Notes: generated by a model not told the origin, from the sequence alone. A DNA stretch of 13,376 nucleotides from Podila epigama (GCA_015679605.1 JAAAVE010000801.1:1-13376), one strand, 5' to 3'. Counted from the stretch's first letter, positions 1 to 10,979 are shown. Program-made: numbers and translations.

Positions 1-31
1 AAAAAAAAAAAAAAAAAAACTCATAGCTTAC
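1..31 (-). other. Start of an intron of the BAR-SH3 gene, running off the window
   Basis: On the minus strand the SH3-coding exon ends at 32 and GTAAGC begins at 31. The intron then enters an uninterrupted T run (19 A on the plus strand) that reaches the window edge. The remaining SH3 residues are expected beyond it. Confidence 0.7.
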
Positions 32-2615
32 CAGGAAAGACTCCCTGTTGACCATTCAACTTGCCGGTCCACCAATCGTCCGTATTGGGCGTACGCTCAA
101 TAATCTCGATTCGATCATCCTTTCGGAAACTCAAGTCTCCCGGCTGCTGTGCATCATAATCATACAACGCAATGACCGTGGGCCGCGCGTTAAGTCGTCT
201 GGGCACTGGCGGTGGTGGTGGCCTCTTGTTGGCAGCAATGGCTGACTTTCCGTGCTGATAGGCAGAAGTCGCTGCAGCTGCCGCAACCGAGGCAACAATA
301 CCGGGACTGAAGGCGCTCACATGCACGTTGACATTAGGACCAGACCGGGCGCCATTGCTGTTTCCATTACTTGGTGCAACCGCGGGTGCAGGTGCACCAT
401 ATGCTGGTGGAGGTGATGAATATCCATTGTCAGCGACCTTACGCTGAGCCTGCCAAGGCTTGGGTGCAGGCTGTGGAGGGGCTGGGGCTCCTGAAGATGA
501 GGGAGCGGTAGCTCTCCATGGCTTTGGGGCAGTAGCAGGAGGCGATGTATGGCCACTGCTTTGAGCTCCTGTCTGCCATGGCTTGGCTGCGGCAGCCGAC
601 TGCCAAGGTTTTGATGCTGGAGGTGCTGGAGGGGATGATGTGTGGATTGATGCCCCATAGGTCCTGGGAGATCCTGGAGTACTCGCCGAAGGACTGACAT
701 CATGCGATGGTCGAGCATACTTGCTTGTTTGAGCTAAAAACGGGCAAATTAGTGGAGGAGGAGATATTTAAGTCAATATGTATTGTGTGCCATACCAGGG
801 CGGTTGAAAGACATGTCCATGATTAAGATATAAATTACCAGATCCTTTCTTGATGATCTCAACAGATTCAATGGTCAAGTTGATGTCGTCCTTGCGTGCC
901 TCGTATCCCCGTAAGACGTTCATGGTCAGATCAAAGTATCCAGATCTGGCCAGTGGATCGATTCGATCCCACAGAATAGCATGAATCCGTGCTTGGATGT
1001 AGTACAACGAAAACAGCACAGGCTCAATCAGTTGCGTGCGCAAGTAAAAGAATCCTGGGAGCTCTTCCTTGAGCAATCCGTTCAAGCCTTCGTAATCGCC
1101 TGTAGCGACCTCCAGCTGAGACTCGAGCTAAAGTTTTGACAATAGCGAGAGTTTGATGACATGTATCAATATCAAGTCGGTTGGAGCACAAAAGAGTGTT
1201 TAGACTGCTTTGTAAAAGAAGATATCAGGGTATGGAGTGGGGGCCAAACACATTGACAGAGTAAAAAGCTTGACGAGCAAGTACCTTAAAGATTTGTTTT
1301 TCATCGCTCAGACTACGCTCCTTTTTTTCCTGCAACTTTTTAAGAGCAATCCTGAATCGATCGTAATCTACCAGTTTATGATCACGTTTGACGATTGTCT
1401 TGCGGATCAGCTTCATTTGGTTCTGCATCTCTGTCATGGGTTGAATCACAGCCCGGTCGATCTTGTCCTATGTTATAGTCCATTATTGAATTTCGTCTTG
1501 ACGATTAGACAAAAGCAAAAAAAAGCCGGTATCATGAACATTTTTAGGAGTGGGGGAGAAATAGGAAAGGAGGACACGATCTTACAACTTCAGGAAGGAG
1601 CAAATCTCGGATCTCTCTCATCACGACCTGAAAGTCGTCAACGGCCTGCATGGACTCTGGTGCCGTCTGAGCTCTTCGGGGGGTCACCTCTCCTGCAGGC
1701 TCACCAAGGTTTGCGTCGTATACTTCAGCTAAGGCGATACCGAATTCAGCCTGATGGTTCAGCATGGCTAACATGGACAAGAAAAAAAAGTTTAATTTAT
1801 AGTTTTAAACTCTTGAAAAGTGGCGCGAAACGAAAAGAGCGCCATGTTCCATTTTTACACATCAAAACTCTTACCAGTGACGCTGTCGCGATACTTGCAT
1901 ATCTCTGTCAAAAACTCTGTTGTAGTCTTTTCACAAGCAGTGAAGCGTGTGCACAACTCCTTGAACTGGAAATCGGTCGTTCCTATTGTTCCGATTTCAG
2001 TTGATGTCAAAACGTCATGAGGGTTAAAAATGGAGGGAAGCGAGAACGGCTGAACAATAACAAAAAAAAAACGGCGGGCTCAGCCGCAGCCAAAAGCCCA
2101 AAGTCGAGAGGAAGAGAGACAAGGGGGTGGCAGTGGGGGGTGTTTGTTTTTTTTTTTTGCGTTTTTGGAGTGGGCATGATGTGGAGCATGAATGTGCAGA
2201 CATTTCTTTTTCCTAAAGAAAACGTCGTTTAGTTCTTACCATCGCGGATACCGGCCTTGGTTGAGATTGTATGTGGCAATCGAGAGACGGCCTTGGTGAA
2301 TCCTTTCCTAAGAAAACCATTAGGTAAATGAGTCTTGATGAGAAACAAAGCGAGAAAAGGACTTGCTTAAGGTGTAATGTCTGTCCTTGTCACTGGTTCC
2401 ATTTTCGTGTTTAGAGCATATTAAAGTTGTTCCAAGTGATGATGGCACAATTGTGGAGATGCATAAGATGAGGTCCATGTTTTGTTCTCCTCTCTTTAAC
2501 TGGTCAACAATTGTCGCGTTTGAATTTAGGCAAACCGACTGCCAGTCCTGTCATATCGATGAAGTTGAGGGATGAAGTGTATATAAAAAAAGGAGTAATG
2601 AACCCACCAGCTCAT
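32..2615 (-). CDS. BAR-SH3 domain protein, Rvs167/Hob1 (amphiphysin) family, 3' end cut by window edge
   Basis: Exons on the minus strand are 2615-2608, 2307-2240, 1982-1875, 1767-1586, 1467-1285, 1127-796 and 723-32, giving 524 codons in phase. The first exon encodes only MSW; exon 2 continues with [11 protein letters not shown], the amphipathic start typical of Rvs167-like BAR proteins. Residues about 1-265 form the BAR domain (core motif [17 protein letters not shown], then [19 protein letters not shown]). A Pro/Ala-rich linker with four KPWQ/KPWR motifs covers about 295-460, followed by RPPPPPVP and an SH3 domain from about 475 ([32 protein letters not shown]). The ORF stops soon after FPG only by reading into an intron: GTAAGC begins at 31, so the final SH3 strand lies left of the window. 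By family, it bends membranes and links to actin during endocytosis. The acceptor of the last exon is uncertain: 733 has the better motif, but 723 is the one that keeps frame. The leader upstream of the ATG is CT-rich, and no clear TATA box was seen. Confidence 0.88.
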
Positions 2616-3066
2616 GAATGTGCGTCGTTTTACAAAAAAAAGTGGAGTGGAAGTGCAGTGTTTTCTTTCTTGGTGAAGAATGTATTGTCCTTGATGGGAG
2701 ATGTGAATGGATGCGATGATGAATGAAATTAGGGGAGAGAGCAAATGGAAGAACGACGAAAGAAAAAAAAAAAAAAAGGAAGGGGCGAGTTTAAATTTTT
2801 TTTCCAAAGTAAAAATTTGGTAACTCTCTTTTGTTGTGCCTGAATTTTAATATGAGTTGGGATACAGCGCCAATGACGGCTTGGCGCGCTGATGCCACGT
2901 CAAAGAGACAAAGAATTGACAGATGGGTGGATGGATGGTTATCATTCATGAGAATGACCTTTTCTCATCTTGAGAAAAGCAAAGGGAAGCAAGGTCTTTT
3001 ATTGACACGATGACATGCATGGTTACCTCCAATCCCTACCCATAGAGTGATTGATATCGTTCACAT

Positions 3067-3130
3067 ATACACTTAACATCTCACTTGCCACTAGAAAAAA
3101 ATACACTTGACATCTCACTTGCTACCAGAA
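3067..3130 (+). repeat. Imperfect tandem duplication, 34-bp period
   Basis: A 30-bp block (3067-3096) beginning ATACACTT recurs at 3101-3130 with three differences, all transitions (A/G, C/T, T/C). The copies are separated by a few A residues. It lies in non-coding sequence between divergent genes. Confidence 0.85.
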
Positions 3131-3381
3131 AGTCGTTCAGCGTTGTCCCTTCAATCAAAAGGGCATTATCCCACAGCCATCATTTTGGATACAAGAGTAC
3201 TACGAAACCACAAGAGTACACGCCATGAGCAACTGAACTTTTGCTCTCCCTCTGTGACTTCATTCTTGGTCAACCCTCGGTCATATTCATAGAGAGACCT
3301 CATTTAGTGTAGGCAGGATAAGCCTGACACTCTTTGATGTCATGGTCAAATCGACATGCAGACAAAACATGCATTATTACA

Positions 3382-3449
3382 CTGACTACCTGACTGACTA
3401 CCTGACTGACTGACTACCTGACTGACTGACTAACTGACTGAATGACTGC
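3382..3449 (+). repeat. CTGA/CTAC tetranucleotide tandem repeat
   Basis: Seventeen consecutive 4-bp units fill this stretch, all in one register. CTGA units are punctuated by CTAC: one CTGA then CTAC, two then CTAC, three then CTAC, three then CTAA, two CTGA, then degenerate ATGA and CTGC. It lies in the divergent intergenic region. Confidence 0.95.
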
Positions 3450-3698
3450 ATGAATCATTGATAGTGGAGTTGCAATGGCGTGGGAAGCAAAATAACAAAA
3501 AAGAAAGACGGCAATGCCAGATTTATGGTTCGGTCGATCGATTTACATTTTTTTTTTTTTTGCCGAAAGAAGCAACGGCCCCGAAGTGTGGAAAGTGTGG
3601 AGTGTTGGTCCATGGTCCCGTTCTCTTCCTTTTCACTCCGCGCAAAATGATCCCGGGTTTCACCTTTCCCAAGCAAGAAGCAGCGACACGAAAAAATG

Positions 3699-3708
3699 TA
3701 TATAAAGG
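3699..3708 (+). promoter_or_regulatory. TATA box of the HIG1/Rcf2-like gene
   Basis: TATATAAAGG lies 131 bp upstream of the ATG at 3839. It is followed by a pyrimidine-rich and CA-rich leader and an AACAAACAATGG start context. The fit to a eukaryotic TATA box is strong; the transcription start was not determined. Confidence 0.7.
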
Positions 3709-3838
3709 CATGAGAAGGATGTCAATGCAGCATTTTGCATTTATCCTTGTTAAAAAAAGAACGACTCCCTTTCTCCTTCCACATACACACTCACACACAC
3801 ATTCATACCCATACCCATTTCTCTTCGTTTAACAAACA

Positions 3839-4653
3839 ATGGCCTCTTCTTCCTCCTCCAATCCACACTTCAAAAGCCCGCTCCTTGACACAAGTGAGGA
3901 CAAGAACATGTTGATTGCCACCGCTGCCGCCAAGGGTGCAGGTCTTGCCTTGGTTGCCGGTGGCCTCATTGCCATGTCAGGGTCCCGCTACTCACAAACC
4001 TATCGCACCCTCTCACGACCCATGAAGACATTCCTACTCGGTTCAGGTATGAAGCATTTGTTTGACTGTGTCAACGAAGGATTAGTATGTAGACATATAT
4101 ATTCATTGTTGTCTTCATTTGTACGTATTTTTTTTTTTTTTGGGTGTTAGGTACGGCGGCCACGTCTGTCCTCTTTGGTGATCATGCCCGGGTACAATAC
4201 GAGGATCGCCAGTTACTTCGCCATTTGGACCAAGAAGCTGCAGAAGCAGCAAGGGCCAAGATTCGAGCACAGCGAGGTCTCATGGCCGAAATCAATTATC
4301 AAATCCGTGAAAACAGAAATATGGTGGTAGGTGTTTCTTGGTTGACCTGTATGGCTGGATCCCTCGGGTATACATTCTCAAAGAAAGGATTGACCACGAC
4401 ACAACGCATTGTCACTGCCCGAATGTACGCACAAGGGTTCACTGTCTTGGTGATGATGGCAGTTGCTGCGCTCGAATTGACGGACGCGCCAAGGACCAAG
4501 AGTGAGGTGTTGACGGATGAGTGGAAAGCGATCTTGGCAAAGGATAGCCAAGGCAATTTCATTGTCAAAGGTACACCAGTTGTCAACTCGAACCAAGCAA
4601 CGAATACCCTCGCTGCTGCCTCATTATCTATGCCCGCAGGTCAGACTGCATAA
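3839..4653 (+). CDS. RCF2: HIG1-domain mitochondrial inner-membrane protein, Rcf2-like respiratory supercomplex factor
   Basis: Exons 3839-4046 and 4151-4653 encode 236 residues. The intron (104 bp, GTATGA to TTAG, T-rich before the acceptor) splits a Gly codon. The N-terminus is Ser-rich; a hydrophobic Ala/Gly segment lies at about 24-47. A basic/acidic helical stretch (about 82-125) leads to two close membrane segments at about 127-145 and 163-180. Between these is QRIVTARMYAQ (154-164), the QRxxxARMYAQ signature of the HIG1 domain as in yeast Rcf2. By family it sits in the mitochondrial inner membrane and helps cytochrome c oxidase and its supercomplexes assemble. The tail (about 181-236) is polar and not recognisable. 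The ATG context (ACAATGG) and TATA box support the start. I favour Rcf2 over Rcf1 because of its length, the extra N-terminal hydrophobic segment and the C-terminal position of HIG1. Confidence 0.85.
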
Positions 4654-4702
4654 CAGAAAAGGAGTGCGAGAGTGGCAGAGTATTAGTAACACATTTTGAA
4701 TG

Positions 4703-4708
4703 AATAAA
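4703..4708 (+). promoter_or_regulatory. Poly(A) signal of the HIG1/Rcf2-like gene
   Basis: AATAAA occurs 50 bp after the stop codon of the HIG1 gene, within an A-rich stretch. The spacing suits a fungal polyadenylation signal. Confidence 0.6.
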
Positions 4709-5317
4709 AAAGACAGAATGAAGAAAAGACATGTACGCACACAGAGTGATGATAATGTCTCTGGTTTATGGTCTGCGCAAATGTAAGCAAACTTGGAGCA
4801 TAGAAGCATAGAACTGATATCAAATAGCTGTGGGCATGTAGATCCTAAGCAGCTGTGAGATGGTGTACCTACACGCTGTCATCAGGTTAACCAAAGTAAA
4901 CGACATTATTATCAAAGGCATGGAAGCTGGGTGTCCACAACTGCTCCCTTTTAGTCAGGTAGCCATCCTGTTACTCAGAGTGTAGCGGAGAAAAAATAGT
5001 CAAGGAAATGACACACAGACCCCAGGCGAGGTCCATTCGACGTCCTACAATGATAGTCAAAGGGCTGGGGGAGAATCTGAAGCAAAGGAAACAAGTTCCA
5101 TGTCGATATGACGGATAGCTCCATTCTGAGGATCTCTTTCCATGGTAAACAAGCAACACCCCCTTGTATCGCATGTGTGCCATGTTGCGGTAAATCACGC
5201 GTGGCTTGTTTTTTTTTTTTTTTTTTTTTTTGCTCCCACGTAGTTTCGCACTTCCTTTTTGGGCTCCACAAATGTCATTGACGAATGTCAAATTCGTCAT
5301 TTCTCTCTCAGACCACA
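4709..5317. other. Intergenic region and MetAP2 promoter, with a 23-nt T run
   Basis: No gene is supported here; open frames on either strand are short and lack family motifs. An uninterrupted T run spans 5209-5231, about 90 bp before the MetAP2 start, and the sequence just after it holds a CACGTA element. The segment ending TCTCTCTCAG at 5311 could be a 3' splice site of an intron in the 5' leader. Confidence 0.55.
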
Positions 5318-7330
<2,013 letters not shown>

Positions 7331-8059
7331 TTGGCATTATTAGTTATTTACTTTTTTTTTTGTTCCTGTTAGTCCAGTCTCTGAAGTCCATTGTTCTTTT
7401 TAATCTTGCACAGTGATTTTTCAGTAATTGCTGTAAACTCGATGTTGTCAGAAATATAGCGTTGCTAACTAATTATATTTTTTTTTTTTTTTTTTTTTTT
7501 TCATTTCTTTGTAAAATCCGTTATCGAGTCGAAAGAAACGATGTGATACAAAAATACGTGTTGCAATTGAGTTCGTTCATTTTATTATGTCATGGGGGAC
7601 GTGACCCGAAGTAGAATAATGGAATGACTCAGCCCTGCTAGCGGGAAGAGCGGGAAAAAAAAATAGGAAATAGGAAATAAAGTTTTCCCAAAAGTCCAGA
7701 GTGGCTCAGTCGTCATCATACCGAGGGTGAGTGTATCACGAGAAGGAGGCTGTGCGACGGTCGAGTTCTGTACATTCCCCCTTCCGATTTTTTTTTTTGT
7801 CCTTGTTGTTGTTGTTGTTGTTGTTGTTGTTCGGTGTACTGCTTGTTTGCATGTTGTTGCGTGTTGCTGTTGCATGGAAAACTCAATTGATAAAAGAGTT
7901 TCATCTGAAAATAGGTATTTTGTGCAGGTGTGGAGAAGAAATGACACCGTCAGGAAGGGGGGGAGGGGGATTCACCAAGGAGAGGAATGTGAATGTCAAA
8001 ATTAAAATAGCAGATAATGATAGGATGACAAGAATGGAACAAGGAGGGAAATGGGGAAT
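7331..8059. other. Convergent intergenic region: 3' ends of MetAP2 and the small minus-strand gene
   Basis: This holds a 24-nt T run (7478-7501), a (TTG)9 microsatellite (7803-7829) and candidate poly(A) signals: AATAAA at 7676-7681 for the plus strand and AATAAA at 7581-7586 for the minus strand. The frames here on the minus strand are low in complexity (poly-Gln or poly-Thr from the TTG repeat). A good-looking minus-strand acceptor (TTTTCAG, AG at 7906-7905) could belong to a second exon of the gene at 8060-8353. Confidence 0.55.
7803..7829 (+). repeat. (TTG)9 trinucleotide repeat
   Basis: Nine perfect TTG units. On the minus strand they read CAA and would encode poly-Gln if the optional second exon of the neighbouring minus-strand gene were used; no better evidence for coding is seen. 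Confidence 0.95.
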
Positions 8060-8353
8060 CTATGAACGACCAGAAAGAAGTTGTGACTGGTTGAGCTCGG
8101 CTGTGCTCACTTGAGGAGCTTGGCTTGTGACATTGTTGTTGGAGGCCATGGAGAATCCGGAGAGATCGACATCTTCTTCCAGGGCAAGGGTCATCATGAA
8201 TGTTTCCAAGGATGTTGGAGAGAAGGGTGTGCCGTTGGTTTGCATTATCCGTGCGTGTGCTAGGGCTTCTTGGCTGCTCTGGAGACGAGCTCTTGGGTCG
8301 GATGGGAACTGCTGCTGAGCAGAGACGTCGTGGTTAAGAGTGACACCGGGCAT
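8060..8353 (-). CDS. Small protein of unknown function (97 residues)
   Basis: A single open frame starts at ATG 8353 (minus) and ends at TAG 8060. I do not recognise the family. The protein is polar, with no membrane segment or signal peptide. It has a Gln/Ser-rich N-terminus, a likely helix SSQEALAHARIM (26-37), TPFSPTSLETFMMTLALEED (42-61) and an Asn/Ser/Gln-rich tail. Support for a real gene comes from the upstream sequence: a TATA box about 190 bp away and a long CT/CA-rich leader ending CACAATC before the ATG. A GTGAGC donor at 8110 in frame after residue 81 could splice to a TTTTCAG acceptor near 7905, replacing the last 16 residues with a Gln-rich tail; the single-exon reading is simpler. 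Confidence 0.55.
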   Translation of the reverse strand: MPGVTLNHDVSAQQQFPSDPRARLQSSQEALAHARIMQTNGTPFSPTSLETFMMTLALEEDVDLSGFSMASNNNVTSQAPQVSTAELNQSQLLSGRS

Positions 8354-8542
8354 GATTGTGAGATGTGATGTGTTGTGAGATTGAGGATAGAGAGAGAGTT
8401 GAGAGCAGTGCAGTGGAGAGCAATGGGCTTTTAAGTGAGAATGAAGATTTGCAACGTGGGTTACAAAAGTCGCGAAGCTATGAGAGATGTAAAGATGTAA
8501 ATGAATGTTTTGTGTTTGTTTTTAATTAACGGATCTTCTTTG

Positions 8543-8550
8543 CTTTTATA
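8543..8550 (-). promoter_or_regulatory. TATA box of the small minus-strand gene
   Basis: TATAAAAG on the minus strand, about 190 bp before the ATG at 8353. CT-rich leader sequence follows between 8350 and 8430. It supports transcription of the otherwise unrecognised frame. Confidence 0.55.
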
Positions 8551-9431
8551 CTTTTTTTTTTTACGAAACGAGGGTTGTTACATAAAGCAATTGACACAGC
8601 CCCCACTTAATGCATCTGTCAATGAAGCCCAAAATCGCTAATGCCGTTGGAGCAAAAGGAGTCTCGCCTCAGCCTTCGCCCTCTTTCACTGTCGACTTTT
8701 TTTTTGGTCGTTGTCTCTCAGGGTGCAGTTTGTTTTTGGTAAGGGAAAAACAAAGAAATTCCAAAAATAATAATGTGTCGTTTCTTCCCGCAGCTGTTTG
8801 TCCTGCATGGTCACACACACATTTTCAGCACAACACACACAACACACATAAACAAATGCTGTATACAAATAGAACACTGTGATTGTGCTACGATGAAATT
8901 AAGCCCTCGAAAGGTCATGCAAAAAGAAGAAAAAAAAAACATGCCAGTCTCCCAACGGGCAAACCGTTTCCCAACGCACCAATGGTGGTGTCAAGGTCAT
9001 TGGTGGCAAAAAGCCATTGAGAAGCATTGCCTTTCTTGTCATTTGGCGGCGGTATTCCAGTCTACCCCTTCACCCTTCCTCCCTCTTCCTCCTCCTCCTC
9101 CTCCTTGTTTTCCTTATCATTGGTCGTCCTCCCTCCGCGGCAATTGCTCAAGTGTCAGCACGATCATTCCTGGGTTAGATTCAAAGATTCCATGCAAGTC
9201 CTATTCCTCCTAATGCATCATGCGACCATGTCGTCCTATTAGGTGAGAAGTATCAAGGACTTTTTTCCCCTAGACATAAACATGAACAGCATCATTCTAC
9301 CCAATACGACTTATAATCTGATATGCACTTTGACCTACACAACGACAATTACCGCACTCCATTTTTAAATGATCGGGGACAGCAAAGATAATGAATATAC
9401 AGGAGTGGTGGAGAGTGTGTCCAGTGATTTT
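8551..9431. other. Intergenic region, no gene seen
   Basis: Frames here are short and low in complexity (CA-rich near 8810-8860, a TCC-rich run near 9087-9105). I found no splice-linked coding series, family motif or RNA gene on either strand. It separates the promoter of the small gene at 8060-8353 from the 3' end of the chorismate-lyase-like gene. Confidence 0.5.
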
Positions 9432-9437
9432 TTTATT
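9432..9437 (-). promoter_or_regulatory. Candidate poly(A) signal of the chorismate-lyase-like gene
   Basis: AATAAA on the minus strand, 15 bp beyond the stop codon at 9452. It is unusually close to the stop, so the true signal could lie further downstream. Confidence 0.4.
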
Positions 9438-9451
9438 TTGGATATATTATA

Positions 9452-10531
9452 CTATACAGGGTTCACTTTTTGAGGGGTCTCTGCCTGAGAGTTGGACCAT
9501 ACGAATGTATTTTCGGTTACTGGTGCCTGAAGATCTACATCCCAATTGATACGGTCCTCCGACTTTTCTAACCAGCTCTCTTCAAACAAAGCTGAAGGCA
9601 TGACTTCCAGTAGACGACAAGCCACTCCTGGAATCGCCAAGGAGTATTCCCGCCAGAAAGTTTTCTCTGTTCTACCCAAGCTGTGCAACTCGAAAGAAGG
9701 CAGACGGTCCAAGTAGCTATGATAAAAAAAAAAGAATGGCATCATGACACCATTGTTAGTTGTTGCTTAATTTTTGTACAATGTCAAAACACACTTTGTA
9801 TGAATGACGCGAGCATTATTTTTTCTTCTTACCGGAAAATTTGTCCAATGCCAACACCTTTATTGACGACCAAATTATAGACCTGTTGATCCTTGACGAG
9901 GACTTGACTTTTAGCGTTGCAGACAATTTTTCCGTTACAGATCAGATTGACTTCACGTTGGAAACGAGCAAGGACAGCAGGGTCCTCGTCAGCTTGTAGG
10001 GGCACTTGAGTATTCTCTAGGATCTCTACAGATACAGTCTTATTAAAGTATGCGCTGGAGGTTTTATTTTAATTTTATCCAAATATCAAAAAGATCAGGT
10101 CAAGAAAAAATAAGGGCGAGGGGGGAGGTCAGAGGTCAAGGGAGTTTATCATTCGTCGTTTTTGTCAATGCGTTCGAATATGAATGTGGGTAATGCATAG
10201 CGAGGACAAGATTTGTCTGTTACCTGATCAAACGCTGAAGGTTGCCGTTGGCGGTGAGGAGCATCCGTTCAAAGCCTGAAAAGCCATCTGGTAAAGTTAG
10301 AGTTGTGTCCCTCTTGGACATGATGTCTAGATGGAGAGGTTTTTTGAAAGTGGGGGATATGGGTCATTATATGAACGATCATAGGAGAGTGCTCTTATGC
10401 TTGTATGTTCATGTATGCTTGTATATGTATGTGTGTGTGTGTGTGTTGTGAAGGCACCTACCACCAAAGTGTCCTGGGATAGATACGATCGGTGGGCTTG
10501 GAGGCCGTTCAAACATGGCTGGGGTAGGCAT
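9452..10531 (-). CDS. Chorismate lyase-like (UbiC/DUF98-type fold) protein
   Basis: Minus-strand exons 10531-10462, 10326-10224, 10054-9833 and 9716-9452 join in phase to 219 residues. The N-terminus is Pro-rich (about 1-20). FERMLLTANGNLQRLISAYF (42-61) resembles the opening helix region of UbiC/DUF98 proteins (LLTTDGTVT-like). FQREVNLICNGKIVCNAKSQ (89-108) matches the REV-L-x-G strand pair, and GVGIGQIFR (124-132) and WREYSLAIPGVACRLLEVMP (153-172) match later core strands. From memory of E. coli UbiC, R91 and E169 fall where its catalytic Arg and Glu lie. UbiC makes 4-hydroxybenzoate from chorismate, but fungi normally derive this from tyrosine or other routes, so the substrate is unknown. 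No signal peptide or membrane segment is seen. Every junction keeps phase with standard GT-AG sites. A downstream in-frame ATG at 10321 is a less likely start. Confidence 0.72.
10431..10446 (+). repeat. (GT)8 dinucleotide repeat
   Basis: Eight GT units lie within intron 1 (10327-10461) of the chorismate-lyase-like gene, next to less regular TG/TATG sequence. Confidence 0.9.
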
Positions 10532-10979
10532 TGTATGTTGTTTTTTTTATGTTTGATGGAAAGAAAAGGGTTGGTATATAAAGAAATGACAAGTAAAGGT
10601 ATTGTCAATAAATAAATGTGAATGAATGTGAATGAATGTGGGAACTGTCGGATGAATGGTGTTGTTGAGGATGAAGAAGAAAAAAAAAGTGAATACGGCG
10701 ATTCGATCCGTGATCTGTTCCGGAAAGCCTTTTTTCCCCCTCTTTCATACATTGCAGCCCTTTCTACTCTACTCTTCCTCCACTATGTGACTGTGGGTTC
10801 CTGGGAAAGTCAATTGGAAAGAAGAAAAAAAAAATTGAGTAATCTTTCAGTTAATGCACAACTTTTTTTTTGTCATTACAATATACCCATTCACCCCACA
10901 CACAAACACCCCACTCAAACACCAAACACCAAACACTCACACTCACACTCACACTCACACTCACATACATCTAAACTTC
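10532..10979. promoter_or_regulatory. Shared divergent promoter region of the chorismate-lyase-like and Vma22-like genes
   Basis: Only 448 bp separate the two start codons. Near the left side is TATATA (about 10567-10573, readable on both strands), about 40 bp before the ATG at 10531. The right side has a CA-rich leader including (ACTCAC)5. No other open frame with support lies here. Confidence 0.55.
10935..10964 (+). repeat. (ACTCAC)5 hexanucleotide repeat in the Vma22-like gene leader
   Basis: Five perfect ACTCAC units end 16 bp before the ATG at 10980, after related CAAACAC repeats. It probably lies in the 5' untranslated region. Confidence 0.92.

Larger units (their letters stand above)
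2616..3698. other. Divergent intergenic region, no gene seen
   Basis: About 1.1 kb separates the start codon of the BAR-SH3 gene (minus) from the TATA box of the HIG1 gene (plus). The left part read on the minus strand is CT-rich, as expected for the BAR-SH3 leader, with a possible TTTAAA element near 2790. The open frames here are short and low in complexity, and I see no family signature or tRNA. It holds a short tandem duplication and a CTGA-type repeat, listed separately. Confidence 0.6.

Noticed and set aside
317-718. 133-residue minus-strand frame rich in His, Leu and Gln
   Set aside because: It is another frame of the Pro/Ala-rich linker exon of the BAR-SH3 gene; its composition reflects that repeat-rich DNA.
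1237-2004. 255-residue plus-strand open frame
   Set aside because: It lies opposite BAR-domain exons and introns of the minus-strand gene and shows no family pattern; a shadow frame.
3361-3460. CRISPR-like array in the CTGA repeat region
   Set aside because: Units are 4 bp in a continuous tandem run with no unique spacers; the sequence is eukaryotic.
7478-7501. T run as a retrotransposon poly(A) tail
   Set aside because: No flanking target duplication or reverse transcriptase remains were seen, and similar homopolymer runs occur throughout the window.
7585-7947. Poly-Thr minus-strand frame ending in a hydrophobic stretch
   Set aside because: It arises from the TTG microsatellite and A-rich 3' sequence; the hydrophobic end overlaps likely poly(A) signal sequence.
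8773-9242. Overlapping plus-strand frames of 146 and 71 residues
   Set aside because: Low-complexity His/Thr and Pro/Ser frames driven by CA and TCC repeats; no splice-linked continuation or family motif.
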